From positions 1-64,000 of the forward strand of contig RAYY01000011.1 of the NCBI GenBank assembly GCA_003611875.1: a DNA stretch of 64,000 nt. Direction: 5' to 3'. Numbering within the stretch: the stretch's first letter is position 1; each line of letters opens with the position of its first letter. This document shows positions 9,715-17,377 of the stretch, piece by piece. A model generated the notes under the pieces. It was not told where the DNA came from, made no database searches, and worked only from the letters and a program-made list of their open reading frames with translations. Position numbers and translations under genes: made by a program. The DNA comes from a bacterium D16-56 (GTDB taxonomy: Bacteria; Bacillota; Clostridia; Lachnospirales; Lachnospiraceae).

Positions 9715-10812
9715 TCACTCCTCGTTTAGTAGTTTTATTTGTTTCATATATGCAGACACAATATCTTTGCGATCAAAATGTTTTTCTACAAAATGCCGGG
9801 AATTAATTCCCATAGCCTTCATAGATCCATAATCTAGTAGAATAAACTTTTCCATTGCTTTCTTAAGAGAAATGCTATCTGCTGGTGATACTAAAAATCC
9901 ATTTTCACTTTCTATAATAATCTCTTTACATCCTGGAACATCTGAGGCTATTAGAGGACGACCACAAGAAGCAGCTTCTAATAATGCATTAGACATTCCT
10001 TCATGATATGACGGCAAAACAATACAATGTGCTTGCTTTATGAGATACCTTATATCATCTACCATACCATGATAAATGAGCATCCTGTCTCTTTCCATTT
10101 TTTTTATTTGGTTAGCATAGTCTTCCTCTAAAAATCCACATAAATGTAACTCAATATTGGAATACCTGCTGCGTAATATTTTAATTGCATCCAATAATTC
10201 GTTGATACCTTTCTCACGCATTATCCTTCCAATGAACAAAAAATGTATTTTGGGAGATATTGGAGGAAAATCGTAAAGCGGAAACTTTTCCAGATTTACT
10301 CCAGATCCCATAACCCGTTGACTATTTCCCCTCCAAATATTTTGTCTCCAAAAATATTTTTGGTTTTCTTTATTTTGGAAGAAAATTAAAGGAACTTTCT
10401 TCAATGAAAACCTATATAATTTTGAGATTAATTTTGAAAGCAACACTCCGTTATTTAATGAGCTTCCTAAACCTGTAATCGTTGGAATACATGGAATATG
10501 ACATTGCCGGCATGCTATGGCACCATAAATCGTAGGCTTAATTGTAAAAGTAAATACAATATCTGGTAATATCTTCTTAATTAATTTATGATATTGGTTC
10601 AAAAGTTTTAAATCTTTAAGTACATTCTTTCCATGCCGATCAATAGAAATATCATAATATCGACAGCCCATTTTTATCAATTCGTCAGCTCGTGTCCCAT
10701 AAGGAAATGCTAAATAAACTTCATATCCTTGTTTTATTAATGCTTCAATAAATTCAAGACGAAAATTATAAATTACAATCTCACTATTACCAATTAACAT
10801 TACTTTCTTCAT
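9715..10812 (-). CDS. GT4-family glycosyltransferase (PglA/WbpJ-like)
   Basis: 365 residues. The N-terminal part (residues 1-25, KKVMLIGNSEIVIYNFRLEF) and the TITGLGSSLNNG motif are typical of the glycosyltransferases that add the second sugar onto an undecaprenyl-diphosphate-linked first sugar, such as PglA. The donor domain carries FLFIGRIMREKGI and SYHEGMSNALLEAASCGRP. Its start overlaps the stop of the initiating transferase by 4 bp (10809-10812), consistent with the enzyme acting directly after it. Confidence 0.85.
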   Translation of the reverse strand: MKKVMLIGNSEIVIYNFRLEFIEALIKQGYEVYLAFPYGTRADELIKMGCRYYDISIDRHGKNVLKDLKLLNQYHKLIKKILPDIVFTFTIKPTIYGAIACRQCHIPCIPTITGLGSSLNNGVLLSKLISKLYRFSLKKVPLIFFQNKENQKYFWRQNIWRGNSQRVMGSGVNLEKFPLYDFPPISPKIHFLFIGRIMREKGINELLDAIKILRSRYSNIELHLCGFLEEDYANQIKKMERDRMLIYHGMVDDIRYLIKQAHCIVLPSYHEGMSNALLEAASCGRPLIASDVPGCKEIIIESENGFLVSPADSISLKKAMEKFILLDYGSMKAMGINSRHFVEKHFDRKDIVSAYMKQIKLLNEE

Positions 10813-12212
10813 TTTTTACTACTCTCTACATACGTTGATATTTCTCCGCAAGCCGTTTCGTGAATGGATTTTGATTCACATTCTGAAAACCCTTCTGTAC
10901 TTTCCTTTACAAACAAGATTTTTACTGTCTTAAAAATAATCTCAATATCCAGTAAAAGAGAATAATTCTGAATATACATCAAATCCAACTTCAGTTTGTC
11001 ATAGGCAGTGGTATTATATTTGCCATATACCTGGGCATATCCAGTTAACCCACCTCTCACTTTCATCCGATATTCAAATTCTGGAATCTGTTTTGTATAT
11101 AATTCCACATGCTCAATACGTTCTGGTCTGGGACCAACAATGCTCATATCTCCCTTTAAAATATTTAAAATTTGGGGCAGCTCGTCAATTCGTGTTGCCC
11201 GAATAATTCTGCCAATGGGCGTAATTCTAGGGTCTTTATCTGTAGCTGGAATAGAATGACCTGCCTTTTCAGCATCCACAATCATGCTGCGAAATTTATA
11301 AATAGAAAAAACACGGCTATTTAACGTACAACGATCCTGAAAATAAAACACTGGACCGCCGTCATATAATTTTATTGAAATTGCAGTAATAATAAAAATG
11401 GGGGAAAGAATGATTAATGCTGCTAGTGACAGCATAATATCCATCGTCCTCTTTACAAACCGTTGTTCAAAAGATAATCCTGTATTCCGCGAAAGCAGCA
11501 AAGGGGTATCAAATAGATGAAGACTTTCTGCACTACGAAGCAGTATATCTGAGATTTTAGGTATAGTATAAGTACGTATAGATTTGCCGTAACAATACTT
11601 CAATATAAGATTTCGCATATTGGCTGGAATATCGCAAATCACAACACCTTCATACTCACCGATTTTTTTCTTAATTTCATCTAATCCAACAGAAATAGGA
11701 ACTGTAGCCCCAATAATAAATCGGTCGTTTCTGGTATGTATCTTCCCCATTAAACTAATTATTGGACGTTCTCCATATATCAAAAGAACTTTACGGGGTG
11801 GATACAAATAACGATAAGCTTTAACCGACAAAAAACTCCAAATACATATGATCAAAAATTCTACTCCAGTTATTACAATCAGAGGAACTATCGTTTGAAA
11901 ATGTTTTGTTAAAAGTGTGATTTGAAGGTAAATCATAACATTAGCACAAATACTAGCCAATATTTGCGAATATATAATACTACCTGTACGCAAATAACCG
12001 ATTTTTAACCCGCCATATAAAATATTAAATATGACCAGCAAAATCCCGTAAACAGCAATCATAAGCCAATGTCCGGTACGATTATAAGGCTTCTCCATCA
12101 TTTGATTGTAAAAATTCAACCAAACATACCAGAATGCACTCATCTCCAAAAAGAGCACTATAATTCCAAAAATAAATTTAACGATTCGCTTATACTGTTC
12201 ATAATTTTTCAT
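10809..12212 (-). CDS. Initiating undecaprenyl-phosphate sugar-phosphate transferase (polyprenyl-PGT)
   Basis: 467 residues: an N-terminal four- to five-helix membrane domain with a CoA-binding-like linker (about residues 1-250), then the bacterial sugar transferase domain. The latter begins FVKRTMDIMLSLAALIILSP and contains IYKFRSM, DELPQILNILKGDMSIVGPRPE and GLTGYAQVYG, all hallmarks of the WbaP/WcaJ/EpsL superfamily. It transfers a sugar-1-phosphate to undecaprenyl phosphate and so starts the repeat unit. It is the first biosynthetic gene of the leftward operon, 51 bp after the second LoaP-like gene. Confidence 0.9.
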   Translation of the reverse strand: MKNYEQYKRIVKFIFGIIVLFLEMSAFWYVWLNFYNQMMEKPYNRTGHWLMIAVYGILLVIFNILYGGLKIGYLRTGSIIYSQILASICANVMIYLQITLLTKHFQTIVPLIVITGVEFLIICIWSFLSVKAYRYLYPPRKVLLIYGERPIISLMGKIHTRNDRFIIGATVPISVGLDEIKKKIGEYEGVVICDIPANMRNLILKYCYGKSIRTYTIPKISDILLRSAESLHLFDTPLLLSRNTGLSFEQRFVKRTMDIMLSLAALIILSPIFIITAISIKLYDGGPVFYFQDRCTLNSRVFSIYKFRSMIVDAEKAGHSIPATDKDPRITPIGRIIRATRIDELPQILNILKGDMSIVGPRPERIEHVELYTKQIPEFEYRMKVRGGLTGYAQVYGKYNTTAYDKLKLDLMYIQNYSLLLDIEIIFKTVKILFVKESTEGFSECESKSIHETACGEISTYVESSKK

Positions 12213-12263
12213 CTATTTTTCATTGGCACCTCCATAGCTGCATCCTTCTTCTAAAATAATCCA

Positions 12264-12875
12264 TCATTCTACACTATCTCCTTCTAATCGTATCCCCAAT
12301 CGGATCCTCCTCTTTTTTCCACCAAAAGGCACTTCAATAACTACACTGCGTTTCCGCAATCTTTGCTTCACAATTTTATCTATATAACAACCTAAAATTC
12401 CATCTGCCTTTTTAATCCTCCCATCTCCATCTACCTGAACAAGAGATGGACGAATTAAGTACTCTTTATCCTGATGTTTTCCTTCTTCATTAGGGTAAAA
12501 GCCCCTCATTACCTCATTTTGTTTCAATTCCAGTACTGTATTTTCCCTTTTACCCTCCTGCATCATATGGAGAAGAAATTCTTCTTCTTTCTCATGAATA
12601 CTCCAAAAGCACCCCTCCGTCCCCAAAAGCTTAGACATTCTCGGCACCCGTTTCAGCTCCAAAAAAAATTCTTCCGGTGTATCTGTCTCAGCAAATACAT
12701 AAGAAGGAAAAAGTGGTTCAATATGAAATTCTGGCACTCCATGGACTCTATAGGAACATTCCTGATAGATCACAAAACAGCGTTGATACTTTTTTCTTTC
12801 ATAAATCAAAACCTGTTTAATGGTATTTACCAGTTCCTGTTCCTTTCCGGTGATTGTCTGAATTACATACCACAT
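12264..12875 (-). CDS. LoaP-like NusG paralog (second of two), processive antitermination factor
   Basis: 203 residues. The N-terminal NGN domain starts MWYVIQTITGKEQEL and includes PLFPSYVFAETD (the KOW-facing sheet). The C-terminal end is KOW-like (GILGCYIDKIVKQRLRKRSVVIEVPFGGKKRRIRLGI). It is shorter and more divergent than housekeeping NusG and matches the specialised NusG class (LoaP, related to RfaH and UpxY) that lets RNA polymerase read through terminators in long polysaccharide or polyketide operons. An AAGGAG site lies 7 bp upstream (12883-12888). It sits directly ahead of the 12-kb glycan operon. A second, different NusG paralog lies just upstream, which is unusual. Confidence 0.8.
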   Translation of the reverse strand: MWYVIQTITGKEQELVNTIKQVLIYERKKYQRCFVIYQECSYRVHGVPEFHIEPLFPSYVFAETDTPEEFFLELKRVPRMSKLLGTEGCFWSIHEKEEEFLLHMMQEGKRENTVLELKQNEVMRGFYPNEEGKHQDKEYLIRPSLVQVDGDGRIKKADGILGCYIDKIVKQRLRKRSVVIEVPFGGKKRRIRLGIRLEGDSVE

Positions 12876-13336
12876 AATTTTTCTCCTTGTCTTATGCTCA
12901 TTACCTTGTGCTCCTTGTCAATAAAACCAAAATTGTTAGTGAGACAACATGAAGACAAAATGACAAGGTATTAATGAATCCAAACAATAACTAAATATCA
13001 AACACTGACAGAATTTACTATAAAACGCACTATAAACTATAAATAAAAAGCGTCAAACAGCCTTCTGCAATCATACATTCATAACCATAAATCAAAACCA
13101 CATCCTCTAAAAATGGACATACTTCGCCACTCCGCGATTTTTCTCATTATCCCGGATAACCTGCTGCAGAACCTGTCCGCTTCCTTTGTATATTCCATTT
13201 TCGTCCTGTCCACGGCGACAACCGCAGGCATTCTACAAAATGTGCTTTTCAATTCTTTCTTCAAAAGTGATCTTTAAAAGTAATTTAAAGTAATCTCTTT
13301 TATACTTTAACGATTTCTATCAGTTCCCCATCTTCC
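12876..13336 (-). other. 461-bp leader between the two LoaP genes with a small doubtful ORF
   Basis: This gap separates two genes that would otherwise be adjacent. It contains a 61-codon leftward ORF (13079-13264) with no recognisable domain and a moderate GC content unlike the AT-rich flanks. It may be a remnant of a longer decayed gene. Direct repeats of a TGACAAGG/CCTTGTCA word occur at about 12911-12920 and 12961-12970 near the second LoaP gene. Specialised NusG factors recognise structured RNA in operon leaders, so this stretch is a reasonable place for such a target, but I cannot identify a definite hairpin. Confidence 0.4.
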
Positions 13337-13894
13337 TCACGCCACAATATCCCGATCCTGTTCTAACCGAATCCCAAACTGGACTGTCTGGCTGTGATTA
13401 AAAAGGGGTACTGCCACCACAGCAAAACGTTTATGCAGATCCAGCCTTACAATCTGATTCACATATCGTTCCAGTGCACCGCAAGCCCCTAATATAGTTC
13501 TATTCTCTCCAAGGGTGATATCTGTGACTCCCATATCAGACTGAAGCTCATTTCCGCAGACATTCTGCAGAAAGGTAAGATCCTGGGTGCTGATAGGTAT
13601 TAGCTCATCCTCTCCTGTCTCAGTTTTTCCGAACAGCAAAAACTGAGGGAATTCCCTGGATTTTTTCAGTTCCTTCTGAAGCTTTTCCGGCTGGGATGTT
13701 CTTACGAACAAATATCCGGGAAACATGATATCTTTCACCAGATGAAATTCTCCACCTCTGCGGAACATCTTAATTTTTTGAGGAATACGGCACAGACTGC
13801 AGAGGGATTTTGGAATCGCCTGTTCAAGAAGATCGGCTGCCTCGTATTCTTGGTCCTTGTATGTCCTAAGAATGTACCAATTTTCTTTATTCAT
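13337..13894 (-). CDS. LoaP-like NusG paralog (first of two)
   Basis: An NGN-domain protein of 185 residues from the chosen ATG at 13894 (MNKENWYILRTYKDQEYEAADLL), with the MFPGYLFVRT core and a C-terminal KOW-like segment (GACGALERYVNQIVRLDLHKRFAVVAVPL). A further in-frame ATG at 13918 lies inside the purine-rich GGGAGGGG stretch that serves as the ribosome binding site, so the later Met is preferred. Family members are recruited co-transcriptionally and suppress termination. It is the first gene downstream of the recombinase-flanking repeat at 14012-14038, so its expression would be the natural target of inversion of that segment. Confidence 0.8.
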   Translation of the reverse strand: MNKENWYILRTYKDQEYEAADLLEQAIPKSLCSLCRIPQKIKMFRRGGEFHLVKDIMFPGYLFVRTSQPEKLQKELKKSREFPQFLLFGKTETGEDELIPISTQDLTFLQNVCGNELQSDMGVTDITLGENRTILGACGALERYVNQIVRLDLHKRFAVVAVPLFNHSQTVQFGIRLEQDRDIVA

Positions 13895-14002
13895 AGAAAT
13901 CTCTTTGTCCCCTCCCATTCATGATTGAATATGTTGGGAAATCCGCAAGAAAAGTCGAAAAAGGCAAAAACTCGTAATGTGAGTGTAAAATCGATTTTTT
14001 TA

Positions 14003-14045
14003 CCTAATTTTTTCGTAGAATACATGATTCTGCGAAAAAATTAGG
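14003..14045. repeat. Left recombination site: 19-bp palindrome containing one copy of the 27-bp inverted repeat
   Basis: Bases 14003-14021 and 14027-14045 are inverted copies of each other (one mismatch, 14016 against 14032) around the 5-base centre ACATG. The inner half-sites read TTCGTAGAAT and ATTCTGCGAA, the layout of a tyrosine-recombinase core site. Bases 14012-14038 recur exactly, in reverse orientation, at 15335-15361. The outer arm also overlaps the recombinase stop codon (14041-14043) and could act as a transcription terminator because it carries T6/A6 runs. Confidence 0.9.
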
Positions 14046-15063
14046 CAAGAGCAACTAATTTTTCTATTTGATTTTTTTTGAATTCAAAGGACGAATGGAA
14101 ATAATAGTCCATTGTAATCTTTATATCTGCATGTCCAAGTATTTCGCTTAGTGTTTTGGGATCCATGCCAGAGGTAATGCAGCGTGTAGCAAAAGTATGT
14201 CGAAGTGTATGAAAATTATAGTAAGGTATACCGGCTTTACAGAGAAAGCGTTTATATTGATACTGAAACGTCCTGGGATCCATGGGAGCCTTCGACTTTG
14301 ATTTTAAGAGGAAACTGTCTTTTGATGATGCCTTTGATATTTGTTCTAAAGCAGGAACCAGGAAAGAGGGAAATGGAATTTTTCGCATAGATGTGTCACT
14401 TTTAGGTGGGGTAATAAACAGCATGGATTTGTTATTTCCGTTTTCCTGTTCTATGGATAATCTCTGAACCGTGGAGCATACAGTCAAATATCCCTCGCGT
14501 ATATTGATATTTTCCCATTTTAACGCACAGATTTCGCCCAGGCGCATTCCGGTGTAAAGGCAAAGATAAATGCCGAAGCCAGTCTGGCTCCAGTTTTCTT
14601 TTATATATTCCTCCAGCTTCATCTGTTCCTCGGTGGATAACACCTGTACTAGTGTTCTTTTTTTTCTTCTGCTGCAAGGAATCGCATTCCATTCGTCAAT
14701 CAGTCCCCGGCGAAAGGCCATTTTCATTGTCATATTGGTGATCATTACTGCAGTTTGGATCATTGTATGAGAATACACATCTCCTATAGAAAAATCCATC
14801 TTTATTTCCGGAAAAGCTTTGTCAGCAGCATCCTGTTCTTCTTTTGATTTTTTTGCAAGCTGCTTTAAATCGTCCGAAAACTGTCGTAAAAAAGCAGGCG
14901 TGATCTGTGTAAGGGGTATATCCTTAAAATAGGGTTGAATGTGTTTTTTTACTATACGTGTATACTTAACATAAGTAGAAATGGCATGAGTTTGACGTAC
15001 ATCCTCCAGCCAGGCATTCAGAATTTCCTCAAATAGTATTTGATTTTCATTCCTAACATCCAT
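14041..15063 (-). CDS. Tyrosine recombinase/integrase (likely DNA invertase of the flanking sites)
   Basis: 340 residues. The N-terminal SAM-like arm and core-binding domain spans roughly residues 10-130. The catalytic domain carries Arg174 (TGMRLGEIC), Lys221, His285-x-x-Arg288 (FHTLRHTFATR), His311 (LGHADI) and the nucleophile Tyr321 (TMDYYFH), so the full R-K-H-R-H-Y set is present. Such enzymes cut at paired inverted half-sites around a 5-8 base core, exactly the structure found at both ends of this gene. It has no excisionase, relaxase or cargo genes beside it, so a phase-variation invertase is more likely than a conjugative-element integrase. The AGGAGG-type site is at about 15070-15076. 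Confidence 0.9.
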   Translation of the reverse strand: MDVRNENQILFEEILNAWLEDVRQTHAISTYVKYTRIVKKHIQPYFKDIPLTQITPAFLRQFSDDLKQLAKKSKEEQDAADKAFPEIKMDFSIGDVYSHTMIQTAVMITNMTMKMAFRRGLIDEWNAIPCSRRKKRTLVQVLSTEEQMKLEEYIKENWSQTGFGIYLCLYTGMRLGEICALKWENINIREGYLTVCSTVQRLSIEQENGNNKSMLFITPPKSDTSMRKIPFPSFLVPALEQISKASSKDSFLLKSKSKAPMDPRTFQYQYKRFLCKAGIPYYNFHTLRHTFATRCITSGMDPKTLSEILGHADIKITMDYYFHSSFEFKKNQIEKLVALA

Positions 15064-15334
15064 AAGAAAACCTCCTTAAAATTAAATTAATATTCATACC
15101 TTCTTAAAAACCTTAAAGCTTTTTAACAGAAATTTCTATTGAAATCGTCACTAATTCGTAGTATACTAAACCATAGTTTCCAGCTAAAATTATTGCGACA
15201 TCTTAATTCCTGTTCTATATAGGTATTTCCATATTTTTATAAATAAATACAACATTTAATGAAATCTTGTCTACAGGGATTTTAAGAAATTTGGAAACAT
15301 GATTTACAAGATTACAGGAAACTGCAGAAAAAAG
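15064..15334. promoter_or_regulatory. AT-rich regulatory region inside the inverton, with a candidate rightward promoter
   Basis: This 271-bp stretch has no gene and must hold the recombinase promoter. On the plus strand TTGCGA (15193-15198), 17 bases, and TATATA (15216-15221) form a weak sigma-A-like promoter pointing away from LoaP in the present orientation and toward it after inversion. On the minus strand a TAGTATACT word near 15160-15170 could be part of the recombinase -10. Both are inferred from consensus only. Confidence 0.35.
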
Positions 15335-15361
15335 TTTTCGCAGAATCATGTATTCTACGAA
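15335..15361. repeat. Right recombination site: second copy of the 27-bp inverted repeat
   Basis: This is an exact reverse complement of 14012-14038. It is again internally palindromic, with TTCGCAGAAT and ATTCTACGAA half-sites around CATGT. Identity stops abruptly on both sides, as expected for a functional site rather than a recent large duplication. Confidence 0.9.
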
Positions 15362-15389
15362 GCATTTTGCACAATTACTATTGGTTATT

Positions 15390-15578
15390 TTAATACATAT
15401 CGTTCATGGCGAATCCGACTTCGGTTTCGCCATTTATTGTTTGGTTAACCCTATGGATAAAATCAAAACAAGGTGAGTCAGTTACAACAAAATCAATTGC
15501 ACCATCTGGAATCGTCAGCTGCGAACTATCTTCATTTATTGAATCTTTCTTCCACTCTAAGTTCAAAAACCACCCCAA
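15390..15578 (-). pseudogene. Broken small ORF of unknown family beside the inverton
   Basis: A 62-codon ORF whose C-terminal 45 residues look protein-like (TIPDGAIDFVVTDSPCFDF and an HRVNQTINGE segment). Upstream, the better start, an AGGAG followed by GTG ATT GGG at about 15585, is in a different frame and runs VVFELRVEERF before meeting a stop. The likeliest reading is the 3' end of a gene with a frameshift near 15525. I do not recognise the family. It lies between the right inverton site and the terminator of the uronate operon. Confidence 0.3.
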
Positions 15579-15603
15579 TCACTATAACTCCTAAACCACA
15601 GCA

Positions 15604-15629
15604 CAAAAAACAGGCTCCAAAGAACCTGT
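15604..15629 (-). terminator. Bidirectional hairpin terminator at the end of the uronate operon
   Basis: ACAGG (15610-15614) pairs with CCTGT (15625-15629), with partial pairing inside. On the minus strand the stem is followed by six T (plus-strand A run 15604-15609). On the plus strand it is followed by CTTTTGT. It lies 58 bp downstream of the last leftward gene (stop at 15687). Confidence 0.75.
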
Positions 15630-15686
15630 CTTTTGTACTGTATATCCTTCTATATCACCTATCTTCCTCCAAAAACCGCCCCACTG

Positions 15687-16457
15687 TCATACAATTTCAG
15701 CCGCTGCCTCAAGATCTAGAAACATCGCCGCGTGGGGATGCTGCCTTAAAATGGTGGCCGGACAGGCTGTTGAGATCTCCTCCTTCACCGTGCGTCTCAC
15801 TGCTAATACCTTGGAGGGACCGGGAACCGTAACCACCAGATAGGTATCCCTTCCTGTCAAAATCGGGATAGTCAGGGTAATCGCCCTTTCTGGTACCTGG
15901 CTGATCTCAGAAAAGCACCCGTCATGGACCTGCTGATTTCTGCATATCTCATCCATTGCAACAGTTTTCACAGTCCTTTGGTCGGAAAAATCTGCTGACG
16001 GAGGATCATTGAAGGCCAAATGCCCGTTTTCCCCGATCCCGTGAAAAATAATATCCGGAGGGAACTGAAGCAGCAGTTCTTCATACCGCCTGCATTCCTC
16101 CTCAGGATCATGGGTCTGGCCGTTTATGTAGTGTACAGACCCAAAAGTCCTTTTTGAAAACAAATGAGTCTTCAGAAGATTTCCAAATCCCTGGGGCGCG
16201 TCTGCCGGCAGTCCCAGATACTCATCCATGTGGAAGGCATTGACCTTTCCAAAATCCAGATCGGAAGCAAGTAAGCTCTCGTATAATTCAAACTGGGACG
16301 GCGCAGCGGCAAATATTATGTTAACCTTTCCCTTTTCTGCTATCACCTGTCTGGCCCGCTCCACTCCATGTCGGGCAGCCCCGGCTCCCATCTCCCTGCG
16401 GTTTTTATATATCTTAATCTCAAGCTTTCCTGAAGTCATCTGATTACAAGGATTCAT
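15687..16457 (-). CDS. Glucosamine-6-phosphate deaminase-like (NagB/SugarP isomerase) protein
   Basis: 256 residues, the length of NagB. It has the NAFHMDEYLGL segment (equivalent to the base Asp72 region of E. coli NagB) and the GIGENGHLAFNDP loop (equivalent to GVGNDGHIAFNEP). Two active-site positions differ from classical NagB: the ring-opening triad Asp141-His143-Glu148 reads Asn-His-Asp here, and the phosphate-binding loop (usually LGLPTGSTP) reads FAAAPSQFELY. The fold is clear but the substrate may not be glucosamine-6-P. It is the last gene of the uronate operon, 12 bp after the SDR gene, with a GAGGTGAT ribosome binding site. Confidence 0.75.
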   Translation of the reverse strand: MNPCNQMTSGKLEIKIYKNRREMGAGAARHGVERARQVIAEKGKVNIIFAAAPSQFELYESLLASDLDFGKVNAFHMDEYLGLPADAPQGFGNLLKTHLFSKRTFGSVHYINGQTHDPEEECRRYEELLLQFPPDIIFHGIGENGHLAFNDPPSADFSDQRTVKTVAMDEICRNQQVHDGCFSEISQVPERAITLTIPILTGRDTYLVVTVPGPSKVLAVRRTVKEEISTACPATILRQHPHAAMFLDLEAAAEIV

Positions 16458-16469
16458 ATATTTATCACC

Positions 16470-17318
16470 TCACACACCAGAATAGGCAGAGAATCCGCCG
16501 TCAACCGGAATCACAATGCCCGTCACAAAGGAAGCAGCCTCCTCAGACACCAGATACAGGAGAGCGCCGTAAAGTTCCTCGGATTTGCCGAAACGTCCCA
16601 TAGGAGTGCCTGCCAGAATCTTGTCTGTGCGGGGTGTGGGCGTCCCATCCTCATTGAAAAGAAGCTTTTCATTCTGAATCGTCACAAAAAATCCTGGGGC
16701 AATGGCATTGACGCGGATTCCCTCTCGGGAGAAATGGACTGCAAGCCACTGGGTAAAGTTGCTTACTGCCGCCTTGGCGCCGGAATATGCCGGAATTTTT
16801 GTCAGAGGCGTATAGGCGTTCATGGATGAAACATTCACAATACAGCAGCTCTTACGCCCTAACATATCCTGGGCAAATACCTGGGTAGGAATCAGGGTTC
16901 CCAGGAAATTTAAATTGAAAACAAATTCCACTCCCTTGGGATCCAGGTTAAAAAAGGTGACAATGTCCCTGTCCAGATCCCCCTCAAAATAGTATTCTTT
17001 TGTAGTGGTAGCCCGGGGATTGTTGCCGCCGGCGCCGTTTAACAAAATATCACACTTTCCGAAATCCTCTGTAATGCTTTTGTGGACAGCCTCCACGCTT
17101 CCTCTGTCCAGGACGTCGCATTCATAAGCCTTTCCGGTTCCTCCTGCTGCCTTGATTTCATCTGCATATTTCTCAGCAGCCTCCTTGTTTATGTCCAGCA
17201 GGGCAACCTTGGCTCCGCACTGAGCCAGGGCCTTAGAAAAGCTGCTGCACAGCACTCCGCCGGCACCGGTAACCACCACCGTTTTTCCGGCAAGATCAAC
17301 CTTAAATGGTAATTTCAT
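16470..17318 (-). CDS. uxuB: SDR-family D-mannonate oxidoreductase (fructuronate reductase)
   Basis: A 282-residue classical SDR. The NAD(P) motif VTGAGGVLCSSFSKAL is at residues 16-31, NGAGG at about 93, and the catalytic Ser and YSGAKAA (Tyr-x3-Lys, about 178-182) follow. An insert NPRATTTKEYYFEGDLD after the NGAGG motif is typical of the Gram-positive SDR-type UxuB. It would interconvert D-fructuronate and D-mannonate with NAD(H), between UxaC and UxuA encoded in the same operon. Another polyol or sugar-acid dehydrogenase role is possible but context supports UxuB. Confidence 0.82.
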   Translation of the reverse strand: MKLPFKVDLAGKTVVVTGAGGVLCSSFSKALAQCGAKVALLDINKEAAEKYADEIKAAGGTGKAYECDVLDRGSVEAVHKSITEDFGKCDILLNGAGGNNPRATTTKEYYFEGDLDRDIVTFFNLDPKGVEFVFNLNFLGTLIPTQVFAQDMLGRKSCCIVNVSSMNAYTPLTKIPAYSGAKAAVSNFTQWLAVHFSREGIRVNAIAPGFFVTIQNEKLLFNEDGTPTPRTDKILAGTPMGRFGKSEELYGALLYLVSEEAASFVTGIVIPVDGGFSAYSGV

Positions 17319-17377
17319 AAATAATCTCCTCTCTCCCTAAGGGAATGTTCATTTGTCCAGGCTCTTGTCCCAAGATT

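Larger units (their letters stand above)
14012..15361. mobile_element. Predicted invertible segment (inverton) carrying its own tyrosine recombinase
   Basis: A complete tyrosine recombinase gene is bracketed by a perfect 27-bp inverted repeat (14012-14038 and 15335-15361). Recombination between inverted sites flips the intervening 1.3 kb. The segment abuts the first LoaP gene of the capsule operon, and I see no convincing promoter in the 117 bp between the left site and that gene. The promoter is therefore likely inside the segment: either the recombinase promoter reading leftward in the present orientation, or the rightward candidate at 15193-15221, which would face LoaP after inversion. Inversion itself is inferred, not seen. 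Confidence 0.7.

Noticed and set aside
14041-15063. Integrase of a conjugative or phage element
   Set aside because: There is no excisionase, relaxase, phage gene or direct-repeat att pair; the two sites are inverted, which gives inversion rather than excision.
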